From the NCBI GenBank assembly GCA_947095585.1, contig OX352761.1:82389919-82453918 (forward strand): a DNA stretch of 64,000 nt, in the 5' to 3' direction. How positions within the stretch are numbered: the first letter of the stretch is position 1; the number at the start of each line of letters is the position of its first letter. The notes beneath the pieces were generated by a model that saw nothing but the letters and a program-made list of their open reading frames with translations, did no database searches and was not told where the DNA came from. A program made the position numbers and the translations under genes. Below, piece by piece: positions 29,892-39,960 of this stretch. The stretch is from Nephrocerus scutellatus (taxonomy: Eukaryota; Arthropoda; Insecta; Diptera; Pipunculidae).

Positions 29892-31628
29892 CATACGAAT
29901 CCCTTGAGAAATGGCTTGGTTCCAAAAATCCCAGACCCAATAATCATATTCCAAAATGTCCATAGGAACAAGTCTTATAGTCACATATAAGTCCTACATT
30001 TAGAGTTTCATACGAATCCCTTGAGAAATGGCTTGGTTCCAAAAATCCCAGACCCTATTGGCCAGATACCAGATTTTCCATAGGAACAAGTCTTATAGTC
30101 ACATATTATTCCTACATTCCGAGTTTCATACGAATCCCTTGAGAAATGGCTTGGTTTCAAAAATCCCAGACCCTATTGGCCAGATCCCAGAATTTCCATA
30201 AGAACAAGTCTTATAATCACATATTAGTCCTACATTCCGAGTTTCATAAGAATCCCTTGAGAAATGGCTTGGTTCCAAAAATCCCAGACCCTATTCGCCA
30301 GATCCCAGAATTTCTATAGGAACAAGTCTTATAGTCACATATTAGTCCTACATTCCGAGTTTCATACGAATCCCTTGAAGATGGCTTGGTTCCAAAAATC
30401 CCAGACCCTATTGGCCAGTTCCTAGAATTTCCATTGGAACAAGTCTTATAGTCACATATTAGTCCCACATTCCGAGTTTCATAAGAATCCCTTGAGAAAT
30501 GGCTTGGTTCCAAAAATCCCAGACCCTATAGGCCAGATCCCAGAATTTCCATAGGAACAAGTCTTATAGTCGCATCTTATTCCTACATTCCGAATTTCAT
30601 GCGAATCGCTTGAGAAATTGATTTGCTCCAGAAATTCCAGACCATAATAATCATATTCCAGAATTTCAATAGGAACAAGTCTTATAGTCACATATAAGTC
30701 CTACATTCCGAGTTTCATACGAATCTCTTGAGAAATGGCTTGGTTCCAAAAATCCCAGACCCTATTGGCCAGATTCCAGAATTTCTATAGGAACAAGTCT
30801 TATAGTCACATAATAGTCCTACATTCCGAGTTTCATACGAATCCCTTGAGAAATGGCTTGGTTCCAAAAATCCCAGACCCTATTGGCCAGTTCCCAGAAT
30901 TTTTATAGGAACAAGTCTTATAGTCACATATTAGTCCCACATTCCGAGTTTCATAAGAATCCCTTGAGAAATGGCTTGGTTCCAAAAATCCCAGACTCTA
31001 TTGGCCAGATTCCAGAATTTCTATAGGAACAAGTCTTATAGTCACATATTAGTCCTACATTCCGAGTTTCATACGAATCCCTTGAGAAATGGCTTGGTTC
31101 CAAAAATCCCAGACCCTATTGGCCAGATCCCAGAATTTCCTGGAACAAGTCTTATAGTCGCATCTTAGTCCTACATTCCGAATTTCATTCGAATCGCTTG
31201 AGAAATTGATTTGCTCCAGAAATTCCAGACCATAATAATCATATTCCAGAATTTCAATAGGAACAAGTCTTATAGTCACATATAAGTCCTACATTCCGAG
31301 TTTCATATGAATCCCTTGAGAAATGGCTTGGTTCCAAAAATCCCAGACCCAATAATCATATTCCAAAATGTCCATAGGAACAAGTCTTATAGTCACATAT
31401 TAGTCCTACATTCCAAATTTCATACGAATCCCTTGAGAAATGGCTTGGTTCCAAAAATCCCAGACCCTATTGGCCAGATCCCAGAATTTACATAGGAACA
31501 AGTCTTATAGTCACATATTAGTCCTACATTCCGAGTTTCATACGAATCCCTTGAGAAATGGCTTGGTTCCAAAAATCCCAGACCCTATTGGCCAGATCCC
31601 AGAATTTCCATAGGAACAAGTCTTATAG

Positions 31629-33530
31629 TCACATATTAGTCCCACATTCCGATTTTCCTACGAATCCCTTGAGAAATGGCTTGGTTCCAAAAATCCCAGA
31701 CCCTATTGGCCAGATCCCAGAATTTCCATAGGAACAAGTCTTATAGTCACATATTAGTCCTACATTCCGAATTACATGCGAATCGCTTGAAAAATTGATT
31801 TGCTCCAAAAATTCCAGACCATAATAATCATATTCCAGAATTTCCATAGGAACAAGTCTTATAGTCACATATTAGTCCTACATTCCGAGATTCATACGAA
31901 TCCCTTGAGAAATGGCTTGGTTCCAAAAATCCCAGACCCTATTGGCCAGATCCCAGAATTTCTATAAGAACAAGTCTTATAGTCACATATTAGTCCTACA
32001 TTCCGAGTTTCATACGAATCCCTTGAGAAATGGCTTGGTTCCAAAAATCCCAGACCCTATTGGCCAGTTCCTAGAATTTCCATTGGAACAAGTCTTATAG
32101 TCACATATTAGTCCCACATTCCGAGTTTCATAAGAATGCCTTGAGAAATGGCTTGGTTCCAAAAATCCCAGACCCTATTGGCCAGATCCCAGAATTTCCA
32201 TAGGAACAAGTCTTATAGTCGCATCTTAGTCCTACATTCCGAATTTCATGCGAATCGCTTGAGAAATTGATTTGCTCCAGAAATTCCAGACCATAATAAT
32301 CATATTTCAGAATTTCAATAGGAACAAGTCTTATAGTCACATATAAGTCCTACATTCCGAGTTTCATACGAATCCCTTGAGAAATGGCTTGGTTCCAAAA
32401 ATCCCAGACCCTATTGGCCAGATCCCAGAATTTCTATAGGAACAAGTCTTATAGTCACATATTAGTCCTACGTTCCGAGTTTCATACGAATCCCTTGAGA
32501 AATGGCTTGGTTCCAAAAATCCCAGACCCTATTGGCCAGTTCCCAGAATTTTCATAGGAACAAGTCTTATAGTCACAAATTAGTCCCACATTCCGAGTTT
32601 CATAAGAATCCCTTGAGAAATGGCTTGGTTCCAAAAATCCCAGACCCTATTGGCCAGATCCCAGAATTTCCTGGAACAAGTCTTATATTCGCATCTTAGT
32701 CCTACATTCCGAATTTCATTCGAATCGCTTGAGAAATTGATTTGCTCCAGTAATTCCAGACCATAATAATCATATTCCAGAATTTCAATAGGAACAAGTC
32801 TTATAGTCACATATTAGTCCTATATTCCAAATTTCATACGAATCCCGTGAGAAATGGCTTGGTTCCAAAAATCCCAGACCCTATTGGCCAGATCCCAGAA
32901 TTTACATAGGAACAAGTCTTATAGTCACATATTAGTCCTACATTCCGAGTTTCATACGAATCCCTTGAGAAATGGCTTGGTTCCAAAAATCCCAGACCCT
33001 ATTGGCCAGATCCCAGAATTTCCATAGGAACAAGTCTTATAGTCACATATTAGTCCCACATTCCGATTTTCCTACGAATCCCTTGAGAAATGGCTTGGTT
33101 CCAAAAATCCCAGACCCTATTGGCCAGATCCCAGAATTTCCATAGGAACAAGTCTTATAGTCACATATTAGTCCTACATTCCGAATTACATGCGAATCGC
33201 TTGAGAAATTGATTTGCTCCAAAAATTCCAGACCATAATAATCATATTCCAGAATTTCCATAGGAACAAGTCTTATAGTCACATATTAGTCCTACATTCC
33301 GAGTTTCATACGAATCCCTTGAGAAATGGCTTGGTTCCAAAAATCCCAGACCCTATTGGCCAGATCCCAGAATTTCTATAAGAACAAGTCTTATAGTCAC
33401 ATATTAGTCCTACATTCCGAGTTTCATACGAATCCCTTGAGAAATGGCTTGGTTCCAAAAATCCCAGACCCTATTGGCCAGTTCCTAGAATTTCCATTGG
33501 AACAAGTCTTATAGTCACATATTAGTCCCA
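31629..33530. repeat. 1,414-bp-spaced higher-order repeat
   Basis: 31,629-32,110 recurs at 33,043-33,525 at a shift of 1,414 bp (31,629/33,043, 31,912/33,326), sharing CCGATTTTCCTACG and CTATAAGAACAAG. The 4-bp deletion in AATTTCCTGGAACAAG occurs at about 31,139 and 32,671, again marking copied material. Confidence 0.75.
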
Positions 33531-34235
33531 TATTCCGATTTTCATACGAATCCCTTGAGAAATGGCTTGGTTCCAAAAATCCCAGACCCTATTGGCCAGA
33601 TCTCAGAATTTCCATAGGAACAAGTCTTATAGTCACATATTAGTCCTACATTCCGAGTTTCATACGAATCCCTTGAGAAATGGCTTGGTTCCAAAAATCC
33701 CAGACCCTATTGGCCAGATCCTAGAATTTCCATAGGAACAAGTCTTATAGTCACATATTAGTCCTGCATTCCGAGTTTCATACGAATCTTTTGGGAAATG
33801 GCTTGGTTCCCAAAATCCCAGACCCTATTGGCCAGATCCCAGAATTTCCATAGGAACAAGTCTTATAGTCACATATTAGTCCCATATTCCGATTTTCATT
33901 CGAATCCCTTGAGAAATGGCTTGGTTCCAAAAATCCCAGACCCTATTGGCCAGATCTCAGAATTTCCATAGGAACAAGTCTTATAGTCACATATTAGTCC
34001 TACATTCCGAGTTTCATACGAATCCCTTGAGAAATGGCTTGGTTCCAAAAATCCCAGACCCTATTGGCCAGATCCTAGAATTTCCATAGGAACAAGTCTT
34101 ATAGTCACATATTAGTCCTGCATTCCGAGTTTCATACGAATCTTTTGGGAAATGGCTTGGTTCCAAAAATCCCAGACCCTATTGGCCAGATCCCAGAATT
34201 TACATAGGAACAAGTCTTATAGTCACATATTAGTC
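33528..34235. repeat. Trimeric (354-bp) satellite unit in tandem
   Basis: 33,528-33,881 and 33,882-34,235 match at a shift of 354 bp, exactly three monomers. Both carry CCCATATTCCGATTTTCAT, CAGATCTCAG and CGAATCTTTTGGG at matching places. This is the smallest higher-order unit seen and lies near the more diverged right edge of the array. Confidence 0.85.
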
Positions 34236-35772
34236 CTACATTCCGAGTTTCATAAGAAACCCCTGAGAAATGCCTTGGTTCCAAAAATCCCAGACCATAT
34301 TGGCCAGATCCCAGAATTTCCATAGGAACAAGTCTTATAGTCACATATTAGTCCTACATTCCGAGTTTCATACGAATCCCTTGAGAAATGGCTTGGTTCC
34401 AAAAATCCCAGACCCTATTGGCCAGATCCCAGAATTTCCATAGGAACAAGTCTTATAGTCACATCTTAGTCCTATATTCCGAGTTTTATACGAATCCCTT
34501 GAAAAATGGCTTGGTTCCAAAAATCCAAGACCCTATTGGCCAGATCCCAGAATTTCCTTAGGAACAAGTCTTATAGTCACATCTTAGTGCTACATTCCAA
34601 GTTTCATACGAATCCCTTGAGAAATGGCTTGGTTCCAAAAATCCCAGACCCTACTGGCCAGATCCCAGAATTTCCATAGGAACAAGTCTTATAGTCGCAT
34701 CTTAGTCCTACATTCCGAATTTCATGCGAACCGCTTGAGAAAATGATTTGCTCCAGAAATTCCAGACCATAATAATCATATTCCAGAATTTCAATAGGAA
34801 CAAGTCTTATAGTCACATATAAGTCCTACATTCCGAGTTTCATACAAATCGCTTGAGAAATTGATTTGCTCCAGAAATTCCAGACCATAATAATCATATT
34901 CCAGAATTTCAATAGGAACAAGTCTTATAGTCAAATATAAGTCCTACATTCCGAGTTTCATACGAATCCCTTGAGAAATGGCTTGGTTCTAAAAATCCCA
35001 GACCCTATTGGCCAGATCCCAGAATTTCCATAGGAACAAGTCTTATAGTCACATCTTAGACCTACATTACGAGTTTCATAAGAATCCCTTGAGAAACGGC
35101 TTGGTTCCAAAAATCCCAGACCCTATTGGCCAGATCCCAGAATTTCTAAGGAACAAGTCTTATAGTCACATCTTAGACCTACATTCCGAGTTTCATACGA
35201 ATCCCTTGAGAAATGGCTTGGTTCCAAAAATCCCGGACCCTATTGGCCAGATCCCAGAATTTCCATAGGAACAAGTCTTATAGTCACATCTTAGTCCCAC
35301 ATTCCGATTTTCATACGAATCCCTTGAGAAATGGCTTGGTTCCAAAAATCCCAGACCCTATTGGCCAGATCCCAGAATTTACATAGGAACAAGTCTTATA
35401 GTCACATATTAGTCCTACATTCCGAGTTTCATACGAATCCCTTGAGAAATGGCTTGGTTCCAAAAATCCCGGACCCTATTGGCCAGATCCCAGAATTTCC
35501 ATAGGAACAAGTCTTATAGTCACATCTTAGTCCTACATTCCGAATTTCATACGAATCCCTTGAGAAATGGCTTGGTTCCAAAAATCCCGGACCCTATTGG
35601 CCAGATCCCAGAATTTCCATAGGAACAAGTCTTATAGTCACATCTTAGTCCCACATTCCGATTTTCATACGAATCCCTTGAGAAATGGCTTGGTTCCAAA
35701 AATCCCAGACCCTATTGGCCAGATCCTAGAATTTCCATTGGAACAAGTCTTATAGTCACATATTAGTCCTAC

Positions 35773-35776
35773 ATTC
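35773..35776. other. Probable target-site duplication, left copy (ATTC)
   Basis: The satellite motif TAGTCCTACATTCCGAG is cut after ATTC here, and ATTCCGAG resumes at 37,558-37,561. The 4 bp ATTC are therefore present on both sides of the inserted retrotransposon. A duplication this short could be partly chance. Confidence 0.6.
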
Positions 35777-35895
35777 TATTTATTTATTATTATTATCTTC
35801 CGAGAAATTACTCTTAAAGATTACAGTACAAACATTTAGGGAAATAACTTAAAAATAATATTATATATATATATACAAAATTTATATACTTAAAT
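35777..35895 (-). other. 3' UTR and (TAA)n-like tail of the non-LTR element
   Basis: AT-rich stretch downstream of the reverse transcriptase frame, with a short (TA)n run near 35,862-35,874. On the minus strand it ends GATAATAATAATAAATAAAT, abutting satellite sequence. There is no poly(A). Confidence 0.7.
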
Positions 35896-37557
35896 CTAAT
35901 TGGATATTTTTAGCAATTTTAACAAGTTATTTTTAAATAAATCCCTATTAATATCGAGGTCTAAATCAATGCAATATTTGTTGTAAGATATGAAAGCATT
36001 TGTTATTGGCTCATGTTTACCATAGTTGGTTCTATGATGTGAAATGTACAAAAAATCTCTATCTCTTAAGCACCGTGATGGTGCATAAAGCGGAATCAAA
36101 TGCAAACAATCAGGGCAGCGTATATGGTGCATGAGAATATCCCTAATGAATATAATTTAAAAATATTTTCTTCGTGATTGTAGCGAAAGTAGATCGATAA
36201 GTAAGAGCCTTGCATTATAAGCTGGAAGCTCCGCATTCCAACCTAGTTTGCGAATTGAAAAACGCGTAAAATTTTTTTGTACGCGTTCAATACGTTGGTT
36301 ATAATTTGCATAATAAGGAGACCAGATAATGCTACAATATTCCAAGATAGGTCTTACCAAAGACATATACAGCGATTTAACCGTGTAAGGGTCATGAAAA
36401 TCTTTTGAATTTCGTTTAACGAATCCTAACATTTTGTTCGCTTTTGCAATAATATATTGATAATGCTGATGGAAATCTAAATTAGAGTCAAAGTATACAC
36501 CCAAATCACAAAAGCTGGAAACTCTGGTGAGCGGTACATTACTAATATAATAATCATTTATTATGAGCTGCGTCTTTCTCGATAAGGTAAGGACTTTACA
36601 TTTATTTGTATTAAAGTGTAAGTCATTTTTTCTACACCAGTTAACAACATTGTTGATATCTAATTGCAATTTAAGGCAGTCTATCCTTGAATCTATGGAA
36701 AAGTAAAGCTTCACATCATCAGCATATAACAAACATTTCACGTGTTGAATGTGAAGTGGTAAGTCATTTATGAATAATATAAATAATAAGGGACCTAGGT
36801 GGCTTCCTTGTGCGACACCAGAGATCGAGTAGATTATTTTAGAATAAACTGAGCCAATTTTAACTACTTGCCTCCTGTCAGTTGAGTAGTTGTATATCCA
36901 TTTTAAAAAATTTCCATGAAAGCCCATTAACTTCATTTTCTTTATTAAGTTAACATGCTGGACTCGATCAAAAGCGTTCGAGAAGTCAGTGTAAACAACG
37001 TCAACCTGGTGGTTGTTTTCAAGCTCTGATAAAGAGTAATTTGAGAATAAGGCTAGATTGGATCCAGTTGATCGGCCTCCTACAAAGCCGTGTTGAAGTT
37101 CTGATATCTTGTTAGATAAAAAGGATGCAAGCTTTCTTTTTACAATAGCTTCAAAGATTTTTGGAACTAACGGCAATTTAGATATAGGCCTATAATTCTC
37201 GATATTTTGGCGTTAGCCATTTTTATGGATTGGAGTTATAAACAAAATTTTCCAATCTTTTAAGAATTCACCGCTAGCTAAAGACAAATTAAATATGTGT
37301 AATAAGGGCTTTAAGACGTTGAGCTTACAACTTTTAATATAAAGGGAGGGAATTAAATCAGGTCCAGTTTTACTATTATTATCTAGATTAGATAGTTCAT
37401 ATAAGACCTCCTCCTCAGTAAGAAAAAGCTGACCAATATCTGTTATTTGGTGCCCGAGATATTCGACATTATCGGAATCGACACAGGGGTTTGCATAATT
37501 TGACTGAAAACAAGATGCGAACATATTACATACGACACTTAAATCGCTGGATACATT
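35896..37557 (-). pseudogene. Reverse transcriptase pseudogene of the non-LTR element
   Basis: The frame opens at the truncation point near 37,557, with a KTGPDLIP-type segment. It meets an in-frame TAA at 37,213-37,215, continues through NYRPIS, the first catalytic block TDFSNAFD, GVAQGSHLGPLLF and the active-site YADD (about 36,715-36,726), and reaches a second TAA at 36,157-36,159. After this the same frame continues to 35,896 with a Cys/His-bearing C-terminal region (HHIRCPDC) and an RTNYG motif. Both stops are simple nonsense codons in one continuous frame; no frameshift is needed. The polymerase catalytic aspartates are all present. The usual Pro of the GVPQG block is Ala here, while the related fragment at 38,711-39,091 keeps Pro. 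Endonuclease and ORF1 are missing through 5' truncation. Confidence 0.9.
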
Positions 37558-38077
37558 ATTCCGAGTTTCATACGAATCCCTTGGGAAATGGCTTGGTTCC
37601 AAAAATCCCAGACCATATTGGCCAGATCCCAAAATATCCATAGGAACAAGTCTTATAGTCACATATTAGTCCTACATTCCGAGTTTCATACGAATCCCTT
37701 GAGAAATGCCTTGGTTCCAAAAATCCCAGACCCTATTGTCCAGATCCCAGAATTTCCATAGGAACAAGTCTTATAGTCACATCTTAGTCCTACATTCCGA
37801 GTTTGATACGAATCCCTTGAGAAATGGGTTGGTTCCAAAAATCCCAGACCCTATTGGCCAGATCCCAGAATTTCCATAGGAACAAGTCTTATAGTCACAT
37901 TTTAGTCCAACATTCCGAGTTTCATAGGAATCCTTTGAGAAATGGCTTGGTTCCCAAAATCCCAGACCCTATTGGCCAAATCCCAGAATTTCCATAGGAA
38001 CAAGTCTTATAGTCCCATCTTAGTCCTACATTCCGAATTTCATGCGAATCTCTTGGGAAATGGCTTAGTTCCCAAAG
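37558..38077. repeat. Diverged right edge of the satellite array
   Basis: About four and a half monomers of class A resume after the retrotransposon. They carry more private changes than the core (GTTTGATACG, GGGTTGGTTCC, GTCCCATCTTAG, CTTAGTTCCCAAAG) and no higher-order repetition. The last recognisable bases are near 38,077. Loss of homogeneity toward an edge is normal for satellites. Confidence 0.92.
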
Positions 38078-38084
38078 TACTGAC

Positions 38085-38190
38085 ATTTAAAAGTGGGACA
38101 TTTAACAGTGTGAGCCACAACAGTGGGACATTTAACAGTGTGAGCATTAACAGTGACCACAACAGTGAACATTTAACATTTTACTTTTTG
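38085..38190. repeat. Short 30-bp tandem repeat at the satellite edge
   Basis: A unit containing AGTGGGACATTTAACAGTGT recurs at 30-bp spacing (GGGACA at 38,095 and 38,125), followed by degenerate partial copies with AACAGTGACC and AACAGTGAAC. It directly abuts the last satellite monomer. Confidence 0.75.
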
Positions 38191-38357
38191 AAAATGCACC
38201 CCCTTGACGTTGTCATGTCAAAATGTTAATTATTTAATCTTAAAAATTTAATTTTCTTTCAAAAATGATCAACAGTGACCTTGAACCTAGAAGTGTTCAA
38301 GAGTTACAGCGTGTGAAGTGCCGTAAGGTCAAAAGTATGTCTATTCGCATTTAATCG
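38191..38357. other. Unassigned spacer
   Basis: AT-rich unique-looking sequence between the 30-bp repeat and the LTR-element remnant. No gene, RNA or repeat was recognised. Confidence 0.5.
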
Positions 38358-38594
38358 CTACGTACACCGCAGGGGTTGATTGTTTCTGATGCTGTGTGTT
38401 ATGCTGATATGCTGGCACTGATGATTCTGGTGGTGATGATGCTGCTGTCCGCCCCCTAGATTGGCGGGTGCTGTTTTTTTTTCTTTGTTGCTGCTAGTCT
38501 GCTTCTTACTTGCCAGGTAGGCTTCACGCCCTAAAGATGATATTACGGCCTGGTCTTTGTTAAACACTGCCAAAAATTTGCCTGAGGCGTCCAC
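38358..38594 (-). pseudogene. Open stretch after the LTR leader, possible gag remnant
   Basis: A 78-codon open frame on the minus strand. It has no ATG at its head (it begins after a TAA, at a GTG codon). The product would be polar, with a Ser/Lys-rich middle and a HHHH tract. It lies where gag would be expected downstream of the leader, but I recognise no gag motif such as a CCHC knuckle. It could equally be noncoding. Confidence 0.3.
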
Positions 38595-38716
38595 TTAGGA
38601 ATTCGGCAGGTCTTACTATCTTGGGTCTTTATTTATTATATTATGTTGGTATTTTTAAAATTTTTTGGTGTACGCTGTTTTTAATTTTAAATTTAAAAAA
38701 ATATTTAAATTTTATT
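38533..38716. repeat. 184-bp direct repeat, left copy
   Basis: Runs from AAAGATGATATTACGGCC to the T-rich end ATATTTAAATTTT. It is repeated at 39,092-39,275 at a shift of 559 bp with few differences (TTACGG against TTATGG). The two copies bracket the non-LTR fragment. Confidence 0.92.
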
Positions 38717-39091
38717 TGTATTAAAGTGTAAGTCATTTTTTCTACACCAGTTAACAACATTGTTGATATCTAATTGCAATTTAAGGCAATCTATCCTTGA
38801 ATCTATGGAAAAGTAAAGCTTCACATCATCAGCATATAACAAACATTTCACATGTTGAATGTAAAGTGGTAAGTCATATATAAATAATAAGGGACCTAGG
38901 TGGCTTCCTTGTGGGACACCAGAGATCGAGTAGATTATTTTAGAATAAACTGAGCCAATTTTAACTACTTGCCTCCTGTCAGTTGAGTAGTTTGATATCC
39001 ATTTTAAAAAATTTCCATGAAAGCCCATTAACTTCATTTTCTTTATTAAGTTAACATGCTGGACTCGATCAAAAGCTTTCGAGAAGTCAGT
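38711..39091 (-). pseudogene. Internal fragment of a non-LTR reverse transcriptase
   Basis: About 380 bp closely matching part of the element at 36,600-36,985, covering on the minus strand the end of the first catalytic block, GVPQGSHLGPLLF, YADD and the start of the thumb. It has small deletions: in the segment after LLFI, and one base near 38,991. Neither the 3' tail nor a 5' end is present, so it did not arrive by normal target-primed reverse transcription. It lies between the 184-bp direct repeats, with a short overlap (ATTTT/TTTATT) at the left join. Confidence 0.9.
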
Positions 39092-39275
39092 AAAGATGAT
39101 ATTATGGCCTGGTCTTTGTTAAACACTGCCAAAAATTTGCCTGAGGCGTCCACTTAGGAATTCGGCAGGTCTTACTATCTTGGGTCTTTATTTATTATAT
39201 TATGTTGGTATTTTTAAAATTTTTTGGTGTACGCTGTTTTTAATTTTAAATTTAAAAAAATATTTAAATTTTAGC
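39092..39275. repeat. 184-bp direct repeat, right copy
   Basis: Second copy of the LTR-leader segment, joined without spacer to the non-LTR fragment (GAGAAGTCAGT then AAAGATGATATTATGG). It continues into the rest of the leader and the primer binding site, so this copy is contiguous with the LTR end. Confidence 0.92.
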
Positions 39276-39383
39276 TCTTTTAATCTTCCACTTTTTCTGG
39301 TGTATAACCCCAGTAGGCTGTTATTATTTAAAATTTTAAAATAATTTTGATTTTTAATGGTAGTCGGACCCTTTACTTGTGGG

Positions 39384-39398
39384 ATCCCACCGCTGCCA
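39384..39398 (-). other. Primer binding site, tRNA-Leu type
   Basis: The minus strand reads TGGCAGCGGTGGGAT, complementary to a tRNA 3' end of ...ATCCCACCGCTGCCA. That matches the acceptor and T-arm end of eukaryotic tRNA-Leu as I remember it. A 15-base exact match starting with TGG directly after an LTR-like stretch is strong evidence for a retroelement primer site. Confidence 0.7.
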
Positions 39399-39404
39399 CC
39401 GATT

Positions 39405-39640
39405 TTGTTGTACACACACTCACCGTGCTTTCAAGGTAGAGAAGAGGGTGTATGCGAGCGCATTGAATATTAATTAATAACACAAAAGTTTAATTTATAT
39501 TGATTTTATTGTTATATATATATATATATATTATTGATTGCTTGTTATTAGTTTAGTGTTTAAAATTCAACTGCCGCCCTTAGTTATCGCAGCAGTGGTC
39601 TTTTATACTATTTTGGATAGATCAACCAATCCATATGATT
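39405..39640 (-). repeat. Probable LTR (5' LTR of the remnant)
   Basis: On the minus strand this has TATAAAAG at 39,607-39,600, an AATAAA polyadenylation signal about 95 nt later (39,510-39,505), a (TA)n run at about 39,515-39,532, and an end around TGTGTGTACA about ten bases before the primer binding site. The order promoter, polyadenylation signal, primer site is that of an LTR. The outer end cannot be fixed because no second LTR is present for comparison. Confidence 0.5.
39600..39607 (-). promoter_or_regulatory. TATA box of the probable LTR
   Basis: TATAAAAG on the minus strand, inside AGTATAAAAGACC, upstream of the AATAAA signal in the probable LTR. Position and context fit a U3 promoter; it is untested. 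Confidence 0.45.
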
Positions 39641-39659
39641 GTTTGGTTCTTAAAATTAG

Positions 39660-39960
39660 CCGGATTTTCTTAAAATTTTAAACACTTGTGTATCACTGCT
39701 GAACAAAACGTTTTGTAAGTTTCTTGGAACGGCCTTGAGGCCCGAGGGCCGTTCATATAAATTTTTTAAATATCAGCCCGAATTTATTAAAGTTTTAAAC
39801 ACATGTGTATCACTGATGGACAAAACTTTTTGTAAATTTTTTGGAGTGATCGGGCCCTGAGGCCGAAGTTTCCCCAAATACATATTTAAAAAAAAACAAC
39901 ACATAAAAATTAAAATTTTTCATCTAAATTCTGTAATTGATATGGGAGCCCCTCGAACCT
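39660..39960 (-). repeat. NA repeat fragments, minus orientation
   Basis: Two submonomers of the NA family in reverse: CACTTGTGTATCACTGCTGAACAAAAC and CACATGTGTATCACTGATGGACAAAAC, with GGGCCCTGAGGCC-type GC blocks between. They are followed by a separate start-like segment (AAAAATTAAAATTTTTCAT near 39,906) in plus orientation. Confidence 0.75.

Larger units (their letters stand above)
1..35772. repeat. 118-bp satellite DNA array, about 300 monomers
   Basis: Head-to-tail repeat covering the whole left half of the window; it is cut by the window's left edge. Class A monomers (118 bp) carry GGCTTGGTTCCAAAAATCCC followed by CTATTGGCCAGATCCCAG. Class B monomers (118 bp) carry TTGATTTGCTCCAGAAATTCC followed by ATAATAATCATATTCCAG. 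A third class (117 bp) has an A-like left half and a B-like right half (CCCAATAATCATATTCCA). All share AGGAACAAGTCTTATAGTCA and a CATTCCGA.TTCAT segment. Monomers differ by only a few substitutions and are arranged in higher-order blocks (listed separately). All are in one orientation. Short ORFs of 60-126 codons recur on both strands, but the monomer length shifts the frame by one per unit, so none can extend and none is called as a gene. No transposon ends or tRNA-like boxes are visible in the monomer. It could be pericentromeric or centromeric, but the sequence alone does not show location. Confidence 0.98.
35777..37557 (-). mobile_element. 5'-truncated non-LTR retrotransposon inserted in the satellite
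   Basis: A 1,781-bp insertion that splits one satellite monomer. Read on the minus strand it begins inside the N-terminal part of a reverse transcriptase frame, runs through the polymerase domain and a C-terminal region, and ends in a 3' UTR and a TAA/TAAA-rich tail at 35,777-35,802. Truncation at the 5' side, a simple-repeat 3' tail and a short ATTC target duplication are the hallmarks of target-primed reverse transcription. The domain set fits the I/Jockey/CR1-like group of insect LINEs; I cannot assign the clade. The TAA-type tail recalls I elements but is not decisive. The frame carries two stops, so this copy is dead. Confidence 0.92.
38358..39640 (-). mobile_element. Remnant of an LTR retrotransposon 5' end (minus strand)
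   Basis: Read on the minus strand: an LTR-like stretch (about 39,640 to 39,405) with a TATAAAAG box and an AATAAA signal, a primer binding site matching the 3' end of tRNA-Leu (39,384-39,398), an AT-rich leader, and an open stretch to 38,358. The leader is interrupted by a fragment of a non-LTR element with 184-bp direct repeats on both sides. The rest of the element (pol, 3' LTR) is not seen, so this is a broken end. The tRNA-Leu primer suggests a Gypsy-type element; this is inference. Confidence 0.6.

Noticed and set aside
1..35772. Over a hundred ORFs of 60-126 codons, with recurring products on both strands, looking like a large gene family
   Set aside because: They repeat exactly with the 118-bp satellite, occur on both strands over the same DNA, and lose frame at each monomer because 118 is not divisible by 3. 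No domain is present.
1..35772. CRISPR-like array of regularly spaced repeats
   Set aside because: Repeats are contiguous 118-bp units without unique spacers, and the context is eukaryotic.
37558..37662. Apparent N-terminal extension of the retrotransposon protein (37,213-37,662 read as one ORF)
   Set aside because: The first 35 or so codons are satellite sequence read in frame by chance; the element begins at about 37,557.
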